NCBI GenBank assembly: GCA_021162285.1 | Contig: JAGGYZ010000106.1 | Span: 1 to 6,699 of the forward strand | Reading direction: 5' to 3' | DNA length: 6,699 nt | From: Candidatus Fermentibacteraceae bacterium | Lineage (GTDB): Bacteria; Fermentibacterota; Fermentibacteria; Fermentibacterales; JCC-6 | Notes under the pieces: model-generated | Seen by the model: only the letters and a program-made list of their open reading frames with translations | Told to the model about the DNA's origin: nothing | Database searches by the model: none | Shown: piece after piece, positions 1-4,799 of the stretch | How the letters are laid out: each line of letters begins with the position of its first letter | Numbering within the stretch: the first letter of the stretch is position 1 | Program-made: the position numbers and the translations under genes

Positions 1-2
1 GG

Positions 3-1373
3 AGTACTCCCATTCTGGCTACTGATTCGGCGAATACTTCAAGGAGGATTCAGTTTCTGGAAAGAGATGACTTGGGAAGATTTCATCTTATCTGGGCTGG
101 ATACAACGACAGTTCAAGAATCGCATACAAAATGTTTGCCTTGGATGGTACTACACTGTTTCCTGAGACAATGATCTCAAGAGATGTAAACAGCGTTTAC
201 CTTACAACAATGACAATGGGTGACAGTCTATTTGCTTTCTGGCGGGAATCTAATCCAATTTACTATGCTATCAGGAGCCTTACTGATGGTTCTGAAATCA
301 CCCCTGCAACTTATCTGTTTACCACTTATACACAGTATCCCCATATCCGAGCCTGTCCTGACAGCCTTGGCCGCTTGCATGTTCTCTATAATGATGGTCC
401 TGATGTCATTTATGCAGTCTGGAATCCCGCTCCCGGTTCAGGGTTCAAGACTGAATACGAGTGGGTGATTGAGGATGCTGATGCGGGTGGAGTGCTTCTG
501 GTTGATGAAAACAGAGTACATGTGGTTGTGCAGGATACTCTAGCCAATGACTATTTGTATCTGCAATATGATCTTGATGGAAACACTGTTGTACCTAGCA
601 CTGACTTCACAGACGGTGAATTTTACAGCAGTAGATTCCCTGTCCTTGAGCTGGATTCTGCAAGAAATCTAATGGTCTTTGATGAAACAAGTGCCTACAA
701 AGCTGAAGAAGCTATCTATATGTGGAAATTGAATGGTGAGACAGGGGAGCTTCTTATTGATCTAAAACCACTAGTGTCACATGAGCTTCCAGAGATGAAT
801 ACTAGTGACGATTTCATTGTTGAAGCTCTTCCAATTACAGATCAATTCTATCTTTGCTGGTCCAGTGGTAATGACATAAACAAGATATTCAATCTGGTCT
901 TTGATTCAGAGGGAAACATAATAGTTGATTGGCATGTTGCATACGACTACTCCGATGAGGATCCGGAAGATACAGAGAATATTGATGGGGTTTCAGATGA
1001 TGAAGGTAATCTGTACATCGTTTATGCTCAGGTTGAGACAACTCCAGTAGGTGGATACTATCCAACTTTCGGCTGGTTCGATTACAGCTACCTCGGGATT
1101 GAGGATATGACAGCTCCTGTACTCAGAGAAGGAATTCTAACTCTCTCTCAGAATCCGGTTCAAGGTGGGGTTTTGTTTTCACTTACTGGTTCTCAATCAA
1201 TGAATCTGAGAGTGTTTGACTTATCAGGCAGAGAAGTTGCAGACGTGTCTCTTTCGGATGGATCTGTTTTTTGGAATGGTACTGGCTCATCTGGTGAAAG
1301 ACTTCCTACAGGCGTTTACACAGTTGTTGGATCCTCGGGTATTTCAAAGCGTCTGACTCTACTCTCGGATTAG
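3..1373 (+). CDS. Secreted beta-propeller-like protein with C-terminal FlgD-like sorting domain, 5' partial
   Basis: The frame is open from the left edge of the window, so the true start and any signal peptide lie outside; 456 residues and a TAG stop are visible. A TTG at 72 is only an internal codon. The visible part contains about seven loosely similar units of 45-60 residues, each with a D-x-x-G-turn, an aromatic beta strand of the type HLIWAG or LHVLYN, and a second strand ending in a D-x-x-G turn. This is typical of a beta-propeller, though I cannot assign a named family. The last ~80 residues form a FlgD-like Ig fold: LSQNPV, then NLRVFDLSGREV, then FWNGTGSSGERLPTGVYTVV. Such tails act as type IX secretion sorting signals or surface anchors in FCB-group bacteria. 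Substrate and role are unknown. It is followed on the same strand by a repeated element and a terminator. Confidence 0.85.
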   Translation, partial: STPILATDSANTSRRIQFLERDDLGRFHLIWAGYNDSSRIAYKMFALDGTTLFPETMISRDVNSVYLTTMTMGDSLFAFWRESNPIYYAIRSLTDGSEITPATYLFTTYTQYPHIRACPDSLGRLHVLYNDGPDVIYAVWNPAPGSGFKTEYEWVIEDADAGGVLLVDENRVHVVVQDTLANDYLYLQYDLDGNTVVPSTDFTDGEFYSSRFPVLELDSARNLMVFDETSAYKAEEAIYMWKLNGETGELLIDLKPLVSHELPEMNTSDDFIVEALPITDQFYLCWSSGNDINKIFNLVFDSEGNIIVDWHVAYDYSDEDPEDTENIDGVSDDEGNLYIVYAQVETTPVGGYYPTFGWFDYSYLGIEDMTAPVLREGILTLSQNPVQGGVLFSLTGSQSMNLRVFDLSGREVADVSLSDGSVFWNGTGSSGERLPTGVYTVVGSSGISKRLTLLSD

Positions 1374-1403
1374 AGAGAGTTCTTTGCAGATTTTGGATGT
1401 AAG

Positions 1404-1558
1404 TGACGCATTTATACAAGGATTTCCAAATGTTCTTAGATACTTATCCCAAGCCGATTCAATTGTTTAACTCCATGCCTTACTCCCACATAAGCCCAAT
1501 GTGATGTGACAATTAAAGATGTATGTTGTTCGGGTACGAATGCCGTCCCCGCTACCAA
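1404..1558 (+). repeat. Direct repeat, copy 1 (39-bp diverged leader plus 116-bp conserved body)
   Basis: The stretch aligns without a gap to 3105-3259 at a constant offset of 1701. The body, 1443-1558, matches 114 of 116 positions; the differences are A1457 against T3158 and T1527 against C3228. The leader, 1404-1442, matches about 24 of 39 positions, beginning with the identical word TGACGCAT. To the left of 1404 and to the right of 1558 the similarity stops. No terminal inverted repeats or target duplications were found at the edges. The abrupt change of conservation at 1443 looks like a promoter/transcript boundary. Confidence 0.95.
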
Positions 1559-1601
1559 ATCACATGAAGACCCTGTCTCGAAAGAGGCAGGGTTCTTTTT
1601 T
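1443..1601 (+). ncRNA. Candidate structured small RNA, copy 1
   Basis: This is proposed because a conserved non-coding body leads into an intrinsic terminator. Possible pairings seen: AATTGT (1461-1466) with ACAATT (1509-1514), enclosing CACAT (1487-1491) with ATGTG (1499-1503) around a 7-base loop; and a longer hairpin, 1523-1532 with 1537-1546, around a GGTA loop with a single T-C mismatch. The final hairpin is the terminator. A -10-like TTAGAT lies just before the body at 1436-1441; no convincing -35 was found at the usual distance. The body ends in CCCCGCTACCAA, which looks like a tRNA 3' end, but no cloverleaf can be drawn. Start, function and partner are unknown. It could instead be a repeated regulatory 3' element. 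Confidence 0.5.
1569..1601 (+). terminator. Intrinsic terminator after element copy 1
   Basis: ACCCTGTCTC (1570-1579) pairs with GAGGCAGGGT (1584-1593) around a GAAA tetraloop with one T.G wobble, followed by a T-rich tail ending in six T's (1596-1601). It lies 10 bases after the conserved body and would end transcription coming from the RNA element, and possibly also from the upstream propeller gene. Confidence 0.93.
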
Positions 1602-1779
1602 GTCTCAGAAATTACATTCAGATAACTGTTGCTCAAATGGGGAAGAGTACGACTTAGCCATTGACACTTGTTAGCAATCAGATTTCAGTCAGAGCGGAAG
1701 GCGGTGTATAACAACATACAGTTTGAGAGAATCTTTAGATTTTCTGTAGATATATGCTGCAAACCTACAGTTACTGTTC

Positions 1780-2928
1780 TTACAAATAGGAAGCAGCGAA
1801 CCTTCTCTGCAGCCAGTGGGCCATGAACCGGTCAGAGATGTAATATGTTCCGTTGCTGAATTCTATCAGATCATGCTTAACAAGATATTCAAGGCCGTTC
1901 TTTGCGCTGGACGGGTTGGCGAGGCTGTACCTTGATACGATGTCTCCGGAAAACGGCTGAATCAGGGGTTTTTCGAAAGCGGCAGCGATAAGCATTTTTC
2001 TAGGGTTGGAAGGCAGCGATTCCCATATCGCACTGAAGCCCGTTCCTTCCCTTTCGAGCAATATTTGCAGCGCTTCAGCCAGGATTTCTTCTCCCGGTTC
2101 ATGTGCAGGTTCACATGAGTCCCACAGAATATCACAGATCATCTGAGTGTAGTACGGGTGCCCATCCGTTATAGAGAAAATATTCTCGATGATAGAATCG
2201 CTGATCGGAATACCCTTCATCTCAAAACGCTCTTTGATAAAGGGTTTCCAGTGTTCCAGAGCTATGTTACCAATAGGGTAATGACCGGCGCTTCTGTACA
2301 GAGGGTTTCCTTTCTTAAGGAACATATCCCTTATCATGTGCCTGCGGCTTCCGCAGAAGATGTACGCAACATTACTATGTTTCTGAACCTCGCTTCTTAT
2401 TATTCTCTCTATCCTTTCGTCTTTGAAGCTCCTAATTTCCTGGAATTCGTCGAATACAACAAGAACCTGCTTTTTCGGAGACGATTCTGCTATTCTTCCA
2501 GGTGCACTCAATACCTCTGACAGAAGCGGAGGGTCTATTTTCCTGTGACCAGAGGTAAATGTCAGCTGAGGTTTCCCGAAATCATCGACGGTAAGAGCGG
2601 GTGCTAGCCCGGTGAAAAGCTTTCTTGCCCGCTGAAGAAGGCTTTCCGGGGTTTGGGTGCCCGTTGACCCGAAGGTTCTGGCGCACTCACGGATGAAATC
2701 GGATGTGTCGGTGCAGCGCCAGACATCTACGAAAGCTACTGTGAAGTTGTCCTCATCAAGGCTGCTTATGAGATGATGGAGCAGTGAGGATTTACCAACA
2801 CGCCTTTCACCATACAGAAAGAGTTTTCCGGAATTCCGGACGACTCGCATTAGCTCTGTAAGTTCATCAATTCTGTTGCAGAAAGAATCGCTGCTGACAA
2901 TTCCGCCGTATCTGAATGGGTTTTTCAT
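1780..2928 (-). CDS. Archaeal-ATPase/STAND-like P-loop ATPase with C-terminal winged helix
   Basis: The protein has 382 residues, a usual length for the family. It opens with the family signature NPFRYGG and an F-x-x-R-x-x-E-L-like segment (CNRIDEL, 18-24). The Walker A loop is GERRVGKSS (40-48). Walker B is VLVVFDE (155-161), with D160 and E161 for metal binding and catalysis. FCGSRRHM (191-198) fits a sensor strand, and GHPYYTQ (256-262) is typical of the helical lid of archaeal ATPase/STAND proteins. Residues ~300-375 look like a winged helix. No membrane segment is seen. Related proteins occur as solitary genes in many archaea and bacteria and are often accessory; their roles are mostly unproven. 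The ATG start has GGAAG seven bases upstream. The gene lies between two direct copies of a repeated element and diverges from fic. It probably represses itself through the palindrome in its leader, which is an inference. Confidence 0.88.
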   Translation of the reverse strand: MKNPFRYGGIVSSDSFCNRIDELTELMRVVRNSGKLFLYGERRVGKSSLLHHLISSLDEDNFTVAFVDVWRCTDTSDFIRECARTFGSTGTQTPESLLQRARKLFTGLAPALTVDDFGKPQLTFTSGHRKIDPPLLSEVLSAPGRIAESSPKKQVLVVFDEFQEIRSFKDERIERIIRSEVQKHSNVAYIFCGSRRHMIRDMFLKKGNPLYRSAGHYPIGNIALEHWKPFIKERFEMKGIPISDSIIENIFSITDGHPYYTQMICDILWDSCEPAHEPGEEILAEALQILLEREGTGFSAIWESLPSNPRKMLIAAAFEKPLIQPFSGDIVSRYSLANPSSAKNGLEYLVKHDLIEFSNGTYYISDRFMAHWLQRRFAASYL

Positions 2929-2941
2929 TGCATTACTTCCG

Positions 2942-2958
2942 TTATAGGTTACCTATAA
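2942..2958. promoter_or_regulatory. 17-bp palindromic operator in the ATPase leader
   Basis: TTATAGGTTACCTATAA is a perfect 8+1+8 inverted repeat. It sits at the expected transcription start of the ATPase gene, between the -10 box and the ribosome binding site. A further half-like site, TCTATAA (2966-2972), overlaps the -10 box. Binding here would block transcription. The ATPase itself, with its winged helix, is a candidate binder, but this is inferred. Confidence 0.6.
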
Positions 2959-2965
2959 TGATGTA

Positions 2966-2994
2966 TCTATAACGTGTATTATGATGTCTGTCAA
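2966..2994 (-). promoter_or_regulatory. Sigma-70-type promoter of the ATPase gene
   Basis: On the minus strand a perfect TTGACA (2989-2994) is followed, after exactly 17 bases, by TATAGA (2966-2971). Transcription should begin near 2959. The leader would then be about 30 bases, with GGAAG (2936-2940) as ribosome binding site. Confidence 0.75.
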
Positions 2995-3104
2995 TCTTCA
3001 AACAAATTAGGTAAGCGGGCTAAAGAAAGATATGGTGCCGATAGCTTTTTTGATGCTGAATTAGGATTTCGTTTTTATTGACGGTAAGTGAATTGTCTGA
3101 TTGA

Positions 3105-3259
3105 TGACGCATAAGGGTAAAGATTTTCCGGTGTTTTTATACCCTTATCCCAAGCCGTTTCAATTGTTTAACTCCATGCCTTACTCCCACATAAGCCCAA
3201 TGTGATGTGACAATTAAAGATGTATGTCGTTCGGGTACGAATGCCGTCCCCGCTACCAA
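3105..3259 (+). repeat. Direct repeat, copy 2 (39-bp leader plus 116-bp conserved body)
   Basis: This is the partner of 1404-1558. The body is 3144-3259 and the leader 3105-3143. The leader differs from copy 1 mainly in gaining ATAAGGGTA (3111-3119) and TACCCTTAT (3140-3148), a 9-bp inverted repeat whose second arm crosses into the body. The two copies enclose the ATPase gene in a unit of exactly 1701 bp, so homologous recombination between them could delete it. Confidence 0.95.
3111..3148. promoter_or_regulatory. Inverted TAAGGGTA boxes around the putative RNA copy 2 promoter
   Basis: ATAAGGGTA (3111-3119) and TACCCTTAT (3140-3148) form a 9-bp inverted repeat with a 20-base spacer. The 8-mer inside it, TAAGGGTA, occurs twice more in the fic operators (3361-3368 and 3401-3408). 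The right box overlaps the -10-like word before the RNA body. The aligned leader of copy 1 has neither box. Confidence 0.5.
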
Positions 3260-3289
3260 GTACTCCCGGCTTAACGGTCGGGAGTTTTT
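3144..3289 (+). ncRNA. Candidate structured small RNA, copy 2
   Basis: The 116-base body is nearly identical to copy 1 and again runs into an intrinsic terminator, here unrelated in sequence. The GGTA-loop hairpin (3224-3233 with 3238-3247) is slightly stronger than in copy 1, because C3228 pairs with G3243 where copy 1 has a T.G wobble. A -10-like word, TTATAC, precedes the body at 3137-3142. Because the neighbouring upstream gene points away, this copy cannot simply be the 3' end of a passing transcript: if transcribed, it needs a promoter of its own. It ends about 145 bases before fic. The family is not one I recognise. Confidence 0.52.
3262..3289 (+). terminator. Intrinsic terminator after element copy 2
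   Basis: ACTCCCGGC (3262-3270) pairs with GGTCGGGAGT (3277-3285), giving nine pairs with one G.T wobble around a six-base loop, followed by TTTTT (3285-3289). It begins three bases after the repeated body and separates the RNA element from fic. Confidence 0.92.
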
Positions 3290-3326
3290 CTTAAATGCGT
3301 TTTCTTCTTTTTGTATTTGTGTAGTG

Positions 3327-3414
3327 TAGCCTTTAACATGCCTTGGAAATTGTCACATATTAAGGGTAGCCCTTAACAAGAGACGTGCCATTTGCTATAT
3401 TAAGGGTAACCTTG
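3327..3414. promoter_or_regulatory. Three operator-like sites with 40-bp spacing upstream of fic
   Basis: The central site is the perfect inverted repeat TTAAGGGTAGCCCTTAA (3360-3376). A second site, TTAAGGGTAACCTT (3400-3413), is an imperfect version. A half site, TAGCCTTTAACA (3327-3338), matches 11 of 12 positions of TAGCCCTTAACA (3367-3378). Equivalent positions fall at 3327, 3367 and 3407, exactly 40 bp apart, or about four helical turns. The middle and right sites overlap the -35 and -10 boxes of fic, so binding should repress it. The winged helix at the end of Fic is a plausible binder. Confidence 0.7.
3373..3401 (+). promoter_or_regulatory. Sigma-70-type promoter of fic
   Basis: TTAACA (3373-3378) and TATATT (3396-3401) each match consensus at five of six positions and are separated by exactly 17 bases. 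Transcription would start near 3408, giving a leader of about 27 bases with the purine-rich ribosome binding site AAAAGG (3425-3430) just before the ATG. Confidence 0.72.
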
Positions 3415-3434
3415 CATATGGAAGAAAAGGAAAA

Positions 3435-4583
3435 ATGGAAAATCGAGCCGGGGAATATGTAAACCAGCCAACAGGTTACAGTGCTTTCTATCCGCGAGGA
3501 CTTCCGCCAGTACCTCCAGTTGAGATGAAGGATCAACTACAGGAGCAATTGTCGAAGGCGGACAGAGCCCTTGGTAGACTGGATGGTACTATACTTGTTC
3601 TCCCTAATCCCGGGCTGTTCGTTTACATGTACATCAGGAAAGAAGCCGTGCTTTCAAGCCAGATAGAAGGAACCCAGAGTTCTCTTCAGGATGTACTTGC
3701 CGCAGAGGCTAAATTGCTTGATCCGGATCGGCCGGGCGATGTTAATGAAGTAATCAACTACATTAGAGCAATTAATTATGGTCTTGAGAGACTTGAAACA
3801 TTACCAGTTTCAACACGACTGATCAAGGAAATTCATGAGAAGCTGATGCAAGGAGTCAGAGGCTCTCACTTAACTCCGGGAGAAATAAGGAAAACACAGA
3901 ACTGGATCGGTCCCGGAGGTTGCTCTTTGAACGGAGCTGCATTCATTCCACCACCACCGGACGAATTACCGCAAATGCTTAGTGACCTTGAGAAATACCT
4001 TCACTCGGATTCCAAGCTTCCTCTGTTGATAAAGATTGGCCTGGCCCATGCACAGTTTGAGACCCTGCATCCGTTTCTGGACGGTAATGGGCGGATGGGT
4101 AGATTACTCATTACTCTACTGCTTTGCGAGCGAAAGGTGCTGAGTAGGCCAGTACTCTACCTGTCATACTTCCTGAAAAACAACCGCAGTGAATACTACG
4201 ATAGACTGCAGAACATTCGCAAAAATGGAGAGTGGGAAGAGTGGCTGATCTTCTTTTTAAGGGGAGTGGAAGCGGTGAGTACTCAGGCAGCTTTTGCTGC
4301 AAAGCTGATAATCCTTTTACGAGAGAAACACAGAAATCTGATTACTGCGACCCTATCACACTCAGCAGGGGGAGCCTTGCAGGTGCTGGAGCATCTCTAT
4401 ACGAATCCTATTGTGTCTGTACGAGAAGTGCAGGCGGTAACTGGCACATCATATCCGTCGGCTAATGAGCTTGTGAAGAGTATGAAGGCAATGAAGATAC
4501 TGGTGGAGATAACAGGTCGGAAAAGGCATAGAAAGTATATGTACCGGGAGTATGTAAACTTGTTTGCAGAAGATTCATACTGA
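3435..4583 (+). CDS. Class II Fic-domain protein (predicted AMP transferase) with C-terminal winged helix
   Basis: Fic enzymes usually transfer AMP from ATP to a hydroxyl of a target protein. The protein has 382 residues, close to other three-part Fic proteins such as SoFic. The N-terminal Fic_N region carries the inhibitory helix SSQIEG (74-79), matching (S/T)xxxE(G/N); E78 should block productive ATP binding until relieved, often by auto-modification. The target-docking flap is near GAAFIPPPP (167-175). The active loop HPFLDGNGRMGR (212-223) is intact: H212 is the catalytic base, D216 binds metal, and N218 with R220/R223 hold the nucleotide. Residues ~310-375 form a winged helix with a basic segment GRKRHRK (361-367), suited to DNA binding. 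No separate antitoxin gene is needed or seen. The target is unknown. It stands alone between two terminators and is probably autoregulated through the operator array. Confidence 0.93.
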   Translation: MENRAGEYVNQPTGYSAFYPRGLPPVPPVEMKDQLQEQLSKADRALGRLDGTILVLPNPGLFVYMYIRKEAVLSSQIEGTQSSLQDVLAAEAKLLDPDRPGDVNEVINYIRAINYGLERLETLPVSTRLIKEIHEKLMQGVRGSHLTPGEIRKTQNWIGPGGCSLNGAAFIPPPPDELPQMLSDLEKYLHSDSKLPLLIKIGLAHAQFETLHPFLDGNGRMGRLLITLLLCERKVLSRPVLYLSYFLKNNRSEYYDRLQNIRKNGEWEEWLIFFLRGVEAVSTQAAFAAKLIILLREKHRNLITATLSHSAGGALQVLEHLYTNPIVSVREVQAVTGTSYPSANELVKSMKAMKILVEITGRKRHRKYMYREYVNLFAEDSY

Positions 4584-4651
4584 AGGAAAGCCGTTAAGCC
4601 ATTCCAGTTAAAGGTTCAAACGAAGCACTCTTTCCTCTACCAAGTATTGTC
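4584..4651 (+). ncRNA. Possible divergent third relative of the repeated RNA element
   Basis: This stretch starts right after the fic stop. In order it shares with element copy 2 the words AAGCCGTT (4588-4595), TTAAAG, GTTC...CGAA and CTACCAAGTA (4637-4646), followed by CCCGGC at the start of a terminator. It is shorter, lacks the central part and is otherwise dissimilar. AGGAAAG (4584-4590) can pair with CTTTCCT (4630-4636). It may instead be only the 3' untranslated region of fic. Confidence 0.28.
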
Positions 4652-4677
4652 CCGGCAGGAATGCCGGTGTTTTTTTT
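4652..4677 (+). terminator. Intrinsic terminator downstream of fic
   Basis: CCGGCA (4652-4657) pairs perfectly with TGCCGG (4662-4667) around a GGAA tetraloop, followed by TGT and seven T's (to 4677). It ends the fic transcript, or that of the possible third element. Confidence 0.93.
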
Positions 4678-4752
4678 CAGGTTTTATGCTGCTTAGTGTA
4701 CTTCAAAGCAGGAAAAATCGGTACGTTAAACAGGGAAATAACCGGTCAGTTA

Positions 4753-4790
4753 AGAGCCACCTGCTTTTCAGCAGAGGGCTCTGTGTTTTA
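4753..4790. terminator. Hairpin between the convergent fic and pseudogene ends
   Basis: AGAGCC (4753-4758) pairs with GGCTCT (4777-4782), and inside it CTGC (4761-4764) pairs with GCAG (4771-4774) around TTTTCA. On the plus strand it is followed by GTGTTTT; on the minus strand only by two T's. It lies 17 bases beyond the stop of the decayed minus-strand gene and may have been its terminator, but the T tract is poor in that direction. Confidence 0.4.
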
Positions 4791-4799
4791 GTGGTTGGG

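Larger units (their letters stand above)
1374..1779. other. Intergenic region between the propeller gene and the ATPase gene
   Basis: No protein gene is supported here. A 66-codon open frame on the minus strand (1436-1636) runs through the repeated element and the terminator hairpin, has no ribosome binding site and resembles nothing I know. The stretch holds element copy 1 (1404-1558) and its terminator (1569-1601). From 1602 to 1779 I see only a short inverted repeat, CTGTAG (1744-1749) with CTACAG (1765-1770). It lies 9 bases downstream of the ATPase stop, but lacks a following T run on either strand, so it is at best a weak 3' end signal. Confidence 0.6.
2929..3434. other. Divergent intergenic region between the ATPase and fic genes
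   Basis: This region of about 500 bases has no protein gene. It holds the ATPase promoter and palindrome (2942-2994), RNA element copy 2 with its leader and terminator (3105-3289), and the fic promoter with its operator array (3327-3414). The part from 2995 to 3104 is A+T-rich and I see nothing specific in it. Confidence 0.7.

Noticed and set aside
1523..1557. tRNA or tRNA fragment: hairpin followed by CCCCGCT-A-CCA, just before a terminator, in both repeat copies
   Set aside because: No matching 5' acceptor strand (AGCGGGG) upstream, the T-arm would need a mismatch and lacks the TTC loop, and no anticodon arm with T33 can be drawn. The 7-base loop at 1492-1498 (AAGCCCA) does not fit an anticodon loop.
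1443..1558. Integron attC site (GTTTAAC at 1465-1471 matches the RYYYAAC box)
   Set aside because: No properly placed partner GTTRRRY box and no long imperfect palindrome with L boxes; no integrase in the window.
1404..1558. MITE or insertion-sequence remnant
   Set aside because: No terminal inverted repeats, no target-site duplication, no transposase fragment, and conservation drops sharply inside the aligned block.
1436..1636. 66-codon minus-strand open frame
   Set aside because: It reads antisense through the terminator hairpin and the repeat, has no ribosome binding site, and no recognisable protein features.
2158..2520. 120-codon plus-strand open frame
   Set aside because: It is antisense to the ATPase gene between Walker B and the lid; no family resemblance or ribosome binding site.
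3301..3420. CRISPR-like array, because related words recur every 40 bp
   Set aside because: Only three units, the shared words are 10-17 bases and palindromic, and they overlap promoter boxes; operators explain them better.
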